A DNA stretch of 64,000 nucleotides from Plasmodiophora brassicae (GCA_039704465.1 JASFAU010000014.1:868001-932000), one strand, 5' to 3'. Shown: positions 25,435-35,700, counted from the stretch's first letter. Numbers and translations are program-made. The notes: generated by a model not told the origin, from the letters alone.

Positions 25435-26913
25435 CTAACGCAGCATCGGTGGAGCAGCAGCATCATGCGTTGGTACCACTCGGGCGGTGACTCGCGCTGG
25501 TGGTGGTCGTGCGAGCATGACACGACACAGGCTTGTGAGTGCGCTCATTGTTCCGGCTCCTGACCAGAAGGTCACCCAGCCGATCTGCGAGTACATGTAC
25601 GTGGTTGCGCCGATAGGCAGGAAGCAAACCAGGGCGATCATCGATAGGGATAGGCACAAGGTCCAACGGGTCAACCTTCGCAGGAGCCTGTCGACGGCTT
25701 CGTTGCGGAATGCGTTCGATTGCTCGACGCTCTTCACGGCGAGTCTCTGGAACCTCAGCGCCTGCATCAGGAACTGGATGCCAACAGCCAACTGCATGAG
25801 CAACACCAACGCCGCCGCGATCTGTAGAAGATATGGAATGGGGGCGTCCAGCGCGTTGGATAAACAGGTCGTTGTGTCAAGAAGCACCGGGAGCACACAA
25901 AGCGCCACCTTGGCGAACGGCTGCCTCTCCAGGAACTGGCCGAACGCAGAATCCCGCTCCCTGCCGCCGGGCATCTCCTTGAGGACATTGGTCCAGAAAA
26001 CGGCACTGAGCACATCGCAGGTGAATCCCCATCCGGACAGGCCGGTGACGAAGAATCCAGTAACGGCATGGGGCAGAATGTCGTTGCTCTGCACGCCTCC
26101 GACACCGATTATAACGGCGATGACCAGTGTCATGACCAGCTCAATACCCAGGATCAGGTGGACGATGCCCAGCCGTGCGCCGACGTACTCCAGTCGGCGT
26201 TGTCGTGTTCGCGTACTGTGCATGGGAAATCGCTTGTCGAACTCGGCGCTGATGTTCTGTAGGTGCTTGTACAGGAACACAGCCGAGAGTGCGAACGACG
26301 CTCCGAAGATGATCGTGGGGACCCATCGCATCGGGACTTGGACGTACCATTGGAGGTAAAAGCCATCCCAGTCGCTGACATCCGGGTATATGCTGATGAC
26401 GACTTTCTCGTGCTGCTGCCAAGTGCCCACCAGGTAATCGGTAAGCGAGATACCAGGCTGCGCTGGATCCTCGACGGCCACAAACACCATGTCGTTGTGG
26501 GCCGGGTCCGGCTGATCCGGGTTTCTTGAGTAGAAGCTGAACGGGTCCGAGACATCGTACCCATTGGGAAACGTGGTTACCCAGGCGACGACGCCCTTCT
26601 CCTGTAGGTGATTGTACTTGCGCGACGCTGGACAACCGACGAGGGCGGAGGAGACGACAAACACGATTCGGCCACGGGCCATGTCGAGGACATCGCTACC
26701 CGAGTCACACAGGGTGTCGCCGTTCACGACCATGAATTCAGCAGTAACGTTGACGACCGCAGGGTCGGTGCCCTGTGGGCCGAGGTATCTGTTGAAAGGC
26801 ACGCTACGCATCGGGATGCCGGCGAACGGCGAATCGCCCGGCTCAACGACGGCCATTGTGGCGTACGCCCCCAGCACCCGCGCCACGAGACAGACAAACC
26901 ACAGCCCTGCCAT
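25435..26913 (-). CDS. PA-7TM family protein: signal peptide, PA-like domain, seven TM segments (intact)
   Basis: Single-exon 492-aa protein, ATG at 26913. Signal peptide about 1-18. Residues 20-190 form a luminal domain resembling a protease-associated (PA) domain: ARGRIVFVVSSALVGCP, then LQEKGVVAWVTTFPNGYD corresponds to the PA pattern G-K-I-V-L-V...C...A...G-A-x-A-V-I. A Cys pair (about C69 and C94) is conserved through the family. Seven hydrophobic segments follow at about 197-215, 249-272, 284-310, 333-355, 360-385, 417-441 and 445-467, giving a receptor-like outside-N, inside-C topology by inference. The gene sits between MOCS1A and MOCS1B in opposite orientation. Family function unknown. 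Confidence 0.88.
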   Translation of the reverse strand: MAGLWFVCLVARVLGAYATMAVVEPGDSPFAGIPMRSVPFNRYLGPQGTDPAVVNVTAEFMVVNGDTLCDSGSDVLDMARGRIVFVVSSALVGCPASRKYNHLQEKGVVAWVTTFPNGYDVSDPFSFYSRNPDQPDPAHNDMVFVAVEDPAQPGISLTDYLVGTWQQHEKVVISIYPDVSDWDGFYLQWYVQVPMRWVPTIIFGASFALSAVFLYKHLQNISAEFDKRFPMHSTRTRQRRLEYVGARLGIVHLILGIELVMTLVIAVIIGVGGVQSNDILPHAVTGFFVTGLSGWGFTCDVLSAVFWTNVLKEMPGGRERDSAFGQFLERQPFAKVALCVLPVLLDTTTCLSNALDAPIPYLLQIAAALVLLMQLAVGIQFLMQALRFQRLAVKSVEQSNAFRNEAVDRLLRRLTRWTLCLSLSMIALVCFLPIGATTYMYSQIGWVTFWSGAGTMSALTSLCRVMLARPPPARVTARVVPTHDAAAPPMLR

Positions 26914-27130
26914 GATGGGGTCTACACACAGTAGTGTATGATTGTGTGTACTCCTGGTCGATCATCTCCGAGCTGGGAACGGGACACAATCGGATGTCCT
27001 ACCTAATCTGTGACGGGGCGCCGCCATCTGCGACCCTTGTCCAGGGGCCGTAGTCCAGAGCGCCTACAAGGCACGACGCGACAGAAACGTGGCGAGCGCG
27101 CAGTTATGCCGCCGCCCCGACCGGACAATC

Positions 27131-27843
27131 ATGCAGTCGCCAGCCTACGGAAGCCTCATGCAGCGGTTGGGTTCGTCGGCAGGAATGTGGCGCGGTGTCC
27201 GGCGCGATGTTTCGGGGTGGCGCTGGGCGTCGTCGACCCTGAGCCATATCGATGCGGCCCGCCATCAGCCCGCCATGGTCAGCATCGGCGGCAAAGTCGC
27301 AACGGAGCGATCGGCAACGGCCGCCTGCGTTGTCCGCCTGCCGGACCCGCTGTCCAAGCTGCTGTTTGACGACCCGTCCGAGATCCACACCCGGAAAGGT
27401 TGTTGTCACGACCACGTGCGGGTGTGTGGCCGGGACAGCGTTCTGATGGTGTCTCTCGCGCAGGCCCTGTGTTCACAACCGCCATCGTAGCGGGAACCAT
27501 GGCTGTTAAGCGCACCAGCGACCTGTTACCATTCTGCCACCCGCTGCCGATTGAGTGCATTCGAATCACGATCGAACCGAGCAGCGACCGATCAGAACTC
27601 CACGTCCAGTGCTCAGTCGACGCCGTTTACAAGGTGAACACATGCGTGCTTTGCGGGAGCCAACATACCCTGAGCGCCTGCGTCGTGTAGACGGGCGTGG
27701 AAATGGAGGCGTTGACAGGCGCGAGCATCACGGCGCTGTGCATCTACGACATGTGCAAATCGGTGTCCCTCGGTATCACGATCGACGACACTCGCCTAGT
27801 CTGCAAGTCGGGTGGCAAATCGTCGCTCCGCACAACGACGTGA
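27131..27843 (+). CDS. MOCS1B: MOCS1B/MoaC, cyclic pyranopterin monophosphate synthase
   Basis: Three exons (27131-27398, 27464-27633, 27691-27843; introns 65 and 57 bp) join in frame to give 196 aa. The N-terminal ~35 residues are Arg/Trp/Ser-rich without acids ([18 protein letters not shown]), a likely mitochondrial presequence. MoaC landmarks: [19 protein letters not shown], then [20 protein letters not shown] followed by CHPLP, and [12 protein letters not shown] with IYDMCKSV. The enzyme converts MoaA product to cPMP. In many animals MoaA and MoaC parts come from one MOCS1 locus; here they are separate same-strand genes with a PA-7TM gene between. Confidence 0.93.
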
Positions 27844-27889
27844 AAGGTGCATTGCTTTTATATAACGGACAGTCACCGATGGACATCGG

Positions 27890-28285
27890 TCACCCACGAT
27901 GGTATTGTATCATGCGAGGGTGCTTCTGCGCAGGAGGTTGGGACACAGCAGCACCCCGATATCGGAGAGAGCGCACGAGCCGCCCCGCCTCACCACATGG
28001 CCTCAGCCGACATACGTGTACACGGACGTGGTACCACCGATGGGCAGAAGACGGAAGAACGCGATCGATTATTGACGAGGAATAGTGTCCTGGCCGCGAC
28101 AGTTGCCGCAGGATATCGCCCATGCCATCAGGCAGCGTTGGAATATTCCTGGGCGCCTCTGTCGATGCCGGCCTGGTCCTCTTGCGCCAGGAATGGGATG
28201 CCAACGGCATGCATGACCGTGATCACGTTTATGTTGCACATGTACAGCTGTAGCATGAGAGCTTGGCAAACGTATGGCGGTCCTG
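27890..28285 (-). pseudogene. Degenerate C-terminal fragment of PA-7TM gene
   Basis: Minus-strand frames match TM5 to TM7 of the family in pieces: HAVGIPFLAQED (family AVGIQFL-Q), MGDILRQLSRP (family LLRRLSRW), and RLLPIGGTTSVYTYVG (family FLPIGxTTFVYTxVG). The pieces lie in different frames with stops between, so this is a decayed copy. It starts 46 bp after the MOCS1B stop. Confidence 0.7.
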
Positions 28286-28585
28286 AAGTTGATCGATCCA
28301 CGGGCGCGCTCTTCGATGATGAGAATCAGGGCGAGCCGTCGAAGCGAATTACTCTCTTATTAAACATTTTATACAACGCTATTGTGTCCACATTGCCTGC
28401 ATTCCTGAGCGGAGCTGCGATTGTGGGCGAAAGAGGGACTCGGTCGAGATCCATCGGATCGGGACTTCGCTCATTCGGCTGAACGCATACCGGCTATACG
28501 GGCTGCTGATTAATTGTTCACCAGCTTTAGGGTAAGGGAAACATGACCAGCGGGTTGGTTCACGGAATTGAATATACATATTCAG
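28286..28585. other. Spacer between two PA-7TM pseudogenes
   Basis: AT-richer sequence. No clear coding similarity seen; may include very decayed PA-7TM sequence. Confidence 0.35.
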
Positions 28586-29670
28586 TTAGTTGGACCTCAT
28601 AGCACCAACTGCCTGCAAAGGAATCGCTGTAGGAGCGTGTTTTCGTGCCGGAGGCGGCTGAGCCAGCAGTACTCGAAACAGACTGGTGAGAGCGCGTGCT
28701 GTTCCTCCTCCTCCCCAGAACAGCACCCAGCCGACACGTGTGTACACGAACGTGGTTATACCGATAGGCAGAAAACCGACAAATGCGATCATAGCTAGGG
28801 ATAGACACAGTGTCCAACGGGACAGACGTCGAAGGAGCTCCTTCATGTCGCCAGAGGTACTGCTGGACCTGACTTGCTCCACAGTCTTCCCGACGATCTT
28901 CTGGAACTTCAGCCCCTGCAACAGGAACTGGATGCCGACGGCCAACTGCATGACCATCACCAAGGTTGCTATGAACTGGTACATGTAGGGAATATTAACG
29001 TAGAGCGCGTTGCACAGGCACGCTGCCGTGTCAAATGCGACGGGTAGCGTACAAAGCGCGAGTTTAGCTAACCGGTTGCGATCCAAGAATCGGCCGAACC
29101 ACGAATCGTGCCCACAGCCGGGCACCTCCTTGATAATCTTGGTCCACGATACGGCACTAAGAACATCGCAGGTGAAACCCCCCAGCCAGACAGACCAGTG
29201 ATGAAGTATGATGTCACTTCCGTTGGCAGGATGGCATTGCTCTGCCACCCTCCAATACCGATGACCGCGCAGAGAACGAATGTCGAGGTCATCTCGATTG
29301 CCAGGATCAGGTGGACGTTTGACAACCGTCCACCGATGAACTTGAAGAGTCGTTGACGTGTCCTCATGTCCTGCCTTGGGAATCGCGAGTTGAAATCCAT
29401 ATTCATGACGCTGAGGTGCCTGTGCAGGAAGGCGGCAGCAAGTACGGACGAGGCTCCTAATATTGTCGTCGGGATCCATCGAAGTAGGACCTGGACGTAC
29501 CATCGATGATAATAGCCATCCCAATCACTTACATCAGGTAATTGTATGCTGGCCACTATACGACGTTGTTGCCCGTCGAGCACGAGGTAGTCTGTAAACG
29601 AGGTACCCGGAGTATGCGGTTCCTCAACGGACACGCACAGCATTGTGCTCCTGCTCGAGTCTGGCTGATA
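28586..29670 (-). pseudogene. PA-7TM gene, 5'-truncated with frameshift
   Basis: The upstream frame reads from the middle of the PA-like domain (QPDSSRSTMLCVSVEEP) through TM1-TM2 to FITGLSGWG. There two extra bases in a G/T run near 29190 shift the frame; the second frame continues GFTCDVLSAV through TM7 to a normal C terminus at 28586. The signal peptide and first ~130 residues are missing; similarity stops at about 29670, next to a mobile-element-like segment. Inactive unless frameshifting occurs. Confidence 0.8.
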
Positions 29671-29735
29671 TCAGCCACAAATCGACAACACCGTTAAAGT
29701 CGTCCTCATCGATTGCAATTGTCCGACTTAAACGC

Positions 29736-30864
29736 TTAGATCTCCATGAATGGCTTTACCGACCAAGAGCACACGCCCCGAATGGAAAAGTTCGACAACA
29801 GCACGTGGCACAAGATACCTGCCATCGGCATCCCTTTCTCTTTGGCAAAAACGCGGTCAATCTGAACAGCGAAGGCACCTTTTGACTGACCAAACTCGGA
29901 TGACAGACCCAGGACATCACATTGAGCCGTATTGTCTCCATTCCATTCGCAGTCAAGAGATAAAACGTGTGCATCACTGTCGTTCACCGAAGAAAGATCT
30001 GCTAGAACGCTGTTAGCCAGGGCGACCAGTTGCACCATATCAGTGATCGGCTGTGCTAGGGGCGAGTCGGCGATGTAGTCGACAGACCGGGCAGAGGAGC
30101 GAGCGGATCGCAACAGCGACGGGCATACGCGCTCAAGCATTGCCCGATCTGTATGAAAACGGTCGGTGTTCCAAATGATTGGCAACGCGTAACCGTACGA
30201 AGATAAGCTTTTGCAGATGCCAGATACGACCGGCTCAACCTCGTCGTTGTGGCCGCTGCCCATTTGGAATGTGAACGAACGAATCATTACGTCCTCGTTG
30301 GTCACCTTATGCATGGAATTCAAGGTGCGCCCGCCAAGGATAGGCGTAAGCATTTTCACGGTCTTCATTGTGTGATCTGAAGATGCGATCTTGCATGGTA
30401 GAATCTCCATACAGTGGTCCAGCAAACTGTTTCCCAGCAAGCACTGCAAGAGCTCCCTTTGCGAGTGAAGTTGAACGCGGTTCCGAACTAACGCCAGATT
30501 CACCAGCACCAGAGATCGCTGACCCAGAACCAACGGAAGGCGCCGGGTCAGTCGTCTACCACAGAAGTCGATAGTGACCCAGCAGGACGAGAATCATCTG
30601 CAGGATCCGCAGATGGAACAGCCACGGCCGGTACCCTGACCAATCCAGCGGGCTATCGGCGGGCGGCGCAACGTCAACCGAAGAGTTGGACTCAGCTGGG
30701 TGTCTAGAACCCCGAACAAAGAATTCCATGGCATGTCGAGCTTCGCGCTGCCTGGCTTGTTGACGCTCCAACACGACCGCATTGGTCGGGCGACCGCTGC
30801 CTGGGCGCTTGCCGCCCCGGGCCATGCCGCCGCTCTTCTTGCGATTGCGTGCGGATCCCCCCAT
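29736..30864 (-). pseudogene. Mobile-element-like gene with possible 3'-5' exonuclease domain, probably broken
   Basis: Two minus-strand frames read as one degraded gene. The first (ATG 30864) starts MGGSARNRKKSGGMARGGKR, a basic GxGRP-type N terminus common in selfish-element proteins, and stops at 30556. The second, ending at 29736, contains VLSLDCEWNGDN followed by AFAVQIDRV, resembling motif I and the next strand of DEDD 3'-5' exonucleases. A third frame between them (GKQFAGPLYGDSTMQDRIF) also looks coding, so frameshifts or unresolved introns are present. It lies between a truncated PA-7TM copy and a minisatellite. Assignment to a named element family is not possible by eye. Confidence 0.45.
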
Positions 30865-30928
30865 GGGATAACGTTACATACCTACATACATCCCAAGGCG
30901 CTCAGTTGCCACAACGCACGTAAACGAC

Positions 30929-31150
30929 GGGAGGTCCGTGATTTACCGGGGTGATAGGTCCCAGTGGCTTCGTGAAGTGCGTCAGTGCCTTCGTAAAAAG
31001 TGCGTCCAGTGCCTTCGTAGATTGCGCCCAGTGCGTTCGTAAAAAGTGCGTGTGAGCGCGGGAGGTCCGTGATTGGGTGATAGGTCCCAGTGGCTTCGTG
31101 AAGTGCGTCAGTGCCTTCGTAAAAAGTGCGTCCAGTGTCTTCGTTGATTG
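30929..31150. repeat. Minisatellite with nested higher-order repeat
   Basis: Short ~21-22 bp units built on GTGCCTTCGTA alternate with AAAAAGTGCG. A higher-order unit of about 131 bp beginning GGGAGGTCCGTGATT occurs at 30929 and again at 31060, with a small deletion in the second. Confidence 0.8.
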
Positions 31151-31244
31151 TGCGCTGGTTCCAGGCATGCCTATTTTTGGTCACGGACTTCTGCCATGGG
31201 GGTGACCGCGCAGGCAGGCAGACGCGCCTGCAGTCGTGCGAAGC

Positions 31245-32121
31245 ATGGTGTCGTTGCAGGTCGTCGCGTTCTGGGCCAGTACAGTGGCCGCGCTTGCGCG
31301 TTCGCTGTCGATCAGCGGACGCGGTCGGTGCCCGACTATCGACGGGGTCGGTGACGATCCATCCGCGCCGGGGCACGTTTCGCAGCAGAAGTGTTCGTGC
31401 GCCGGGCTGTGCGCGTGCGGCAGCGTCTGACGGGTCTGGTGCAGGTTTCCTGGATGCGATCTCGCTGGACGTATTCGAGTGTCCTGTCGTTGCCAGTGAT
31501 GGGAACACGTACTCCTGGTCGGGGCTGAAGCAGTGGTGCGCGGGCGCCAGTCGAGGGCCGTGCAGGTCGCCGGTCGACACGAACGGGCCGAACCTATCCG
31601 AGATCGTGTTCCCGAACAGCGGTCTGGCCGACATCATGTCCCAGTGGCAAGCGTCCATCTACCCAGCGCTCCTGCGCGGTGAGGTCCCCAAAGCGATTCA
31701 GAAATGGCGGTCCCCGCCGGTGCTGATGGTCGACCTGCATGGGAGGTCCCTGAAGACGAGCAGGGAGCCCAGGGCGCCACACAGGCACGTCTACCCGAAC
31801 CGGGCCCTGTCATGCATCGTGCAGCGTGCCGTGGCCATCGCGGAACAGAATAACCGGCCGGACCCGAAGTCGCTGCGGGTGATGATGTGGGCGCTGATTG
31901 CATCGGGAATCGTTATCGTCGTTCTGTTCGTCGTCGTTGCCGTTTGCCTTCTACGACGACGGCTGGCGAGTCGACCGTCGAAATACGCGGACCTGGTCAG
32001 CAACCAGCCGCCCAGTTACCAGGACCTGGTCCCTGAACATGTGCCCGAAGTCGTTCAGGAGCAGGCTGATGGTGCCGTCCGGCAAGCAAGTCGCGAAGTC
32101 GCCCACCAGGACCGTCGATGA
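31245..32121 (+). CDS. U-box E3 ligase-like membrane protein
   Basis: The certain part is 31445-32121: a U-box (FLDAISLDVFECPVVASDGN, then TYSWSGLKQW ... CRSPVDTNG ... LSEIVFPNSGL), a basic linker, and one TM helix (MMWALIASGIVIVVLFVVVA) near the C terminus followed by an Arg-rich and Pro/Tyr-containing tail (NQPPSYQDLVPEHVPE). U-box proteins recruit E2 enzymes. For the N terminus I propose the ATG at 31245, which begins a signal-peptide-like stretch (MVSLQVVAFWASTVAALARS), and an intron at 31351-31444 that joins in frame to give 260 aa; at 94 bp it is longer than most introns here. The alternative is an unspliced start further upstream at about 31126 in the U-box frame. If the signal peptide is real, the U-box would face the lumen, which would be odd. 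Confidence 0.65.
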
Positions 32122-32350
32122 ATTTTGTGATAGAGGAACGCTTGATGTGTCACTGCTGCACGCGCGCTGTGTGGAGTCTGGTGTGTAGATCGTGCGCATC
32201 TAACAACGTTCGTTGTTCATATCGGGGCGCCTCATTTCAACAGGTTGGGATGTCCTCAGTACGACCATGCGGTTGACAGGGGGATCGGCCTTCTTTCGAT
32301 GAAATTCGCATCCATGTCGGTCCAATCATGCGGCAAAGCCGATATCACGC

Positions 32351-32990
32351 TCAGCGCTGTTCCCTGCACCAATCGAGGAAGTAGCCGTGCTTTACAATCA
32401 TAGAGTTACGGTTCACAGTGCAACGCTTGCCGCCCAGTGCGATTACCGTCCTGTCGCAATCCATTAACGATATCGTTGAAATTCTGCAGGACTTGCCGCC
32501 GTGGATGACCGCCTGCATCGCTTCTTTGTACGACGGCCCTTGCAAACGTCGAACTTTCAGGTACACGACAATCGGCACTGTACTTGACCAGGTACATCAA
32601 TAATGCCATCGCCTTGACATTTGGAAAAGGCGCCTGCGTGAAAAGCGCGAACCCCAAATAAACTTGACATTTGCTGACAAACCCTTGACGTCGTTAGCTT
32701 TCTTGACGACCCAGCCGTCGGCTCGTTTGATGGGCGCCGCCACCGTCCGCTGCCCCTGCAGGTGGCGAACGAACAGTTTCGGCTGGTGGGCATTGATCGC
32801 CCTGTTCCGGCCACAGTGAACGTCACGGTACGCGCTGTATAGCAGAAGATGAATGCCACCGCCTGATGGGCGTGTATACCGGTTTCCTGCATACGCAGCC
32901 AGCTGGTCCCGGCCGGCCGCGGGTGTCTCCGTCGCCACCACTTCGATGTAGTTCGCGTTAGCACGGTTGGCGTGTACGAACGGGCACGGG
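32351..32990 (-). pseudogene. Degenerate repeated gene, copy 1 (left arm of inverted pair)
   Basis: Minus-strand peptide pieces NYIEVVATETPAAGRDQLAA, AHQPKLFVRHLQGQRTV and KRADGWVVKKANDVKG lie in changing frames, partly explained by an intron starting GTATACACG. A one-base deletion relative to copy 3 near 32815 breaks the frame. Further down, VPIVVYLKVRRLQGPSYKEA and GKRCTVNRNSMIVKHGYFLD also read as coding, up to the stop near 32351. Product unknown. Confidence 0.55.
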
Positions 32991-32999
32991 CTTTCAGAT

Positions 33000-33256
33000 T
33001 CACGACAGCCGCGCTACGATCGCGTTCCATAACGCGAACTATATCGAAGTGGTGGCGACGGAGACACCGGCGGCAGGTCGGGACCCCCTGGCTGCGTATG
33101 CAGGTAACCGGTATACACGCCTATCAGGCTCCTACATTAACCTTCCGCTGGGCAGCGCCCGCCGTGTCGTTCACGGCGGGGAACAGGGCGATCACAGCGC
33201 ACCAGCTGAAATTACTGTTCGTTGGCCACTGTGGCGCTGTCCACGGCCCCCGACTA
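33000..33256 (+). pseudogene. Degenerate repeated gene, copy 2 (right arm of inverted pair), cut by transposon
   Basis: Plus-strand reading NYIEVVATETPAAGRDPLAA matches copy 1 head-to-head across a ~60-90 bp centre near 32995. Similarity continues through an intron-like segment to about 33240, where the DDE element begins. Confidence 0.55.
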
Positions 33257-33380
33257 CCCGTATTTTACAAAGAATACGACCCCCCCCTTGAACACGACCC
33301 CCCCCAGAACATGCGTAATGCGGATTGGACGCTGCTGTCGCCGTGGACCTACCTACGGCATTTTGCAGGATAGCTGCTCA

Positions 33381-33779
33381 ATGCGTGTTGAGATTGTTGG
33401 TCTGAACTACACAGACAGTGGTCGCTCCTGCGAGCGTCATCCTGATGGATGTGGACATTCTGTGAAAGCGTCCGACGTGCTGCGTCTCGTGCCGGTGCTC
33501 CTCCAGCGACACGACCAGGTAAATGGCCAGTGGGTCCCTGTATCCCAGGAGCAGGCGGTCGCCGTCCATACAGTCGAAACCCCTTCTTGCAGAGTAGCAT
33601 TCCTGCCAAAATCAATGTTATGGCGTCAGGATGAACTTCTGGACAAAATGCTTGTGGTCGAGAGCCTGGGCAAAGATAGCGAGCTTCGTCATACCAGAGC
33701 GCGGTCTCAGAGACGTGGAGGGTCGGCCGTGTGCCTATGCCTCGATGTAATCAAGCAAAACTGCATTCGAACTGAATAA
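33381..33779 (+). CDS. Accessory ORF inside pogo-like element, unknown function
   Basis: 132-aa protein from the ATG at 33381. The N-terminal part MRVEIVGLNYTDSG is followed by CERHPDGCGHSVKASDVLRL, then VPVLLQRHDQ and a segment with strand-like pattern (QAVAVHTVETPSCRVAFLPK). The CxxHPxGCG motif looks like a conserved small fold. It lies wholly inside the transposon, converging with the transposase gene (68 bp between stops), so I infer it travels with the element. Possible roles are DNA binding or modulation of transposition; nothing in the sequence proves this. Confidence 0.6.
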   Translation: MRVEIVGLNYTDSGRSCERHPDGCGHSVKASDVLRLVPVLLQRHDQVNGQWVPVSQEQAVAVHTVETPSCRVAFLPKSMLWRQDELLDKMLVVESLGKDSELRHTRARSQRRGGSAVCLCLDVIKQNCIRTE

Positions 33780-33846
33780 AGAACGCGATTTGCTGTTTAT
33801 AACAACAAAGGATTGGTCTCGTTTCATCGCACGCTCTGGGATACGC

Positions 33847-35205
33847 TCAGTTGACCCTGAACCCGACCGCGCTCCACGTGTTAGTAATTGATACGGCAGT
33901 GACCTCGTTCCACGCCGCAACAGCCCACTCGCGAACGAGTGGACGCGTGACCTTTGGAACTACGTTCGGGCATCGTTGCATTTCGGAGTGCAACCAGTTT
34001 TCCCACAGGCATCGGACGCGATCCTTGAAGGGCTTGTTAACACCAACGTCCAGGACTTGAACGCGACCGGTGTAGCGAGGCTCAACAATGTCAACCTCAA
34101 CGCCGTGTTGGGCCAGAGCGTCAATTACCGGCGGGCATTTGTGCGCCGACATGTCGTCCAGGAGAAGGAGTGAGGTCATCCGTCTTCCACCCACCCATGG
34201 ACGGATGATCAGGTCGACGTAAGCCCTCATGCCTCTTTCATCGTTCCAGTTCTTTTGCTGGACGATACAGCGGTGACCATCACCCTTCTGGGCGTCGAGC
34301 AGTCGGAGCTCTTTCTCGATCCGCCCTCCAGGGACGCCTGCCATCAGAATGAGATCGAAGAAAAACGACGCCAACTCATAGTGCTACCTCTGAAAATGAT
34401 GAGCATGCCGAGCTTGTCCCCCTCCATCGACACGGTTAAGCACACAGTTGCACTGCTGCTTGAACCGGTCGTCCTGCATCGAATGGTGCGAGCTCCCCTC
34501 AGAGCAAGAGTCGATGACTTCGGTTGGTCAAACGGTAGGGAGGTCTCGTCCATGTTCAACAGCAGATGCGGATCTATGATTCCAAGATCCCAGACGAAGT
34601 TGTTGACCGACGACAGGTAGTCACGAACAACGTCCTCGTCGTAGCGAGTATTCTGGGCGACCCGAGTGTACCGTCTCTCGACGAGCTTGGCGTTCCGATG
34701 CAGATAACGTCGTATTTTCTGCTCGGACGCCTGCGCGTTCGTGATGGACGCGGCATACTGAGGACAACGTCTGGGATACACACGAATAAGTAATGTGTAA
34801 CTGGCCGTAACGGTTAACTTACGATGTGACAAACCGGTGAACGGCTTTGACGTTGATGTTGAGGTCAGAACTGCCCAAGTATTTGACATGTTCCTCTATC
34901 GTCTCCTTCACGTCTGCCGGTAGTGTCGACATTCTGCCGTGAGACCGCGTCCTTCGCTTAGACGTTCGCGTGCTGAACGGTTCGAACCGAATGATCCCTT
35001 CATCGTCGTTGTTGTCGCTCGACGTTTCGTCGGTCGGACCCATTAAGTTTTTTCGCCAGTCACGAATTTGACACGGTTTGATGTCATACTCACGTGCCGT
35101 TGCCTTGATGTTGCCACGAGCTGTGGCGGAACGGACAATGGCCCGCTTCTGTTTGACGGTGTGCAGGCAGCGTCGCCGGGCAACGCCTTCGTTGTCCTTC
35201 CCCAT
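33847..35205 (-). CDS. Pogo/Tigger-like DDE transposase (two introns, apparently intact)
   Basis: Three exons on the minus strand. Exon 1 (ATG 35205, MGKDNEGVARRRCLHTVKQK) holds a Psq-type helix-turn-helix (NIKATAREYDIKPCQIRDWR). A ~52-bp intron (GTAAGTTAAC...CCCAG) joins HRFVTS to RCPQYAASITNAQ. A second intron of ~49 bp (GTAGCACT...GGCAG) joins LGMLIIFRG to VPGGRIEKEL. Catalytic acids fit DDE_1: LLLNMDETSLPFD, SLLLLDDMSAHKCPP and VQVLDVGVNKPFKDRV. No stop or frameshift remains after splicing. Terminal repeats flank it at 33259-33287 and 35469-35497. Confidence 0.88.
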
Positions 35206-35499
35206 TTAGCTACAATCAAAAATGCGCGCCGTCTGCGCGCCGTTCACTTCAACAGCGCTGGGGTAACCCCTCCCTTCCGACTGTCACCCAACGCAGCGTG
35301 CCAACGATAAACGCCAAGAACGAGACAAAGGCAGTTTCGAACTCGTCTCGCCGCAAGGAATCCAACGAACGAAACTCTGACGTACAAAACCTTATATCTG
35401 CCAAATATTACATTTAACAAGACCCCCACCCCCAAATGACAGCGAGCGGAAAGTCCGCGGAGAACATTAGGGGGGGTCGTATTCTTTGTAAAATACGGT

Positions 35500-35700
35500 A
35501 CGGCCACTACCTGACCGCGTAGCGCGCGCCGCGTCAGGCCGTCGACAAAACGCCCTGAACGAGCACGTGTCTTCCCAGTAGCCCCAAATCAGGACCCGAC
35601 TCCGCCCGGCCAAGGCAGACGGCGGACGTCATTCTACATAGAGAGTCGCTGTCCAGCGTTGACGTCGTTCACGATTGGTTTGTAAACCACCCGCAGTTAG
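35500..35700. other. Right flank of the pogo-like insertion
   Basis: No supported coding frame. It presumably continues the sequence split by the insertion at 33256. Confidence 0.35.

Larger units (their letters stand above)
33257..35499. mobile_element. Pogo/Tc1-mariner-type DNA transposon with ~29-bp terminal inverted repeats
   Basis: The left end CCGTATTTTACAAAGAATAC plus GACCCCCCC (33259-33287) is matched in inverted orientation at 35469-35497 without mismatch over about 29 bp. TA dinucleotides lie next to both ends, consistent with the TA target site of this superfamily, though one extra C at the left makes the exact boundary uncertain by one base. About 2.24 kb long. It contains a minus-strand DDE transposase (33847-35205) and a convergent plus-strand ORF (33381-33779). 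Identical repeats and a clean spliced transposase suggest recent activity. Confidence 0.88.

Noticed and set aside
25487..26359. 290-aa plus-strand frame within the PA-7TM gene
   Set aside because: Antisense shadow; the same antisense peptides recur behind every family copy because the sense gene is conserved.
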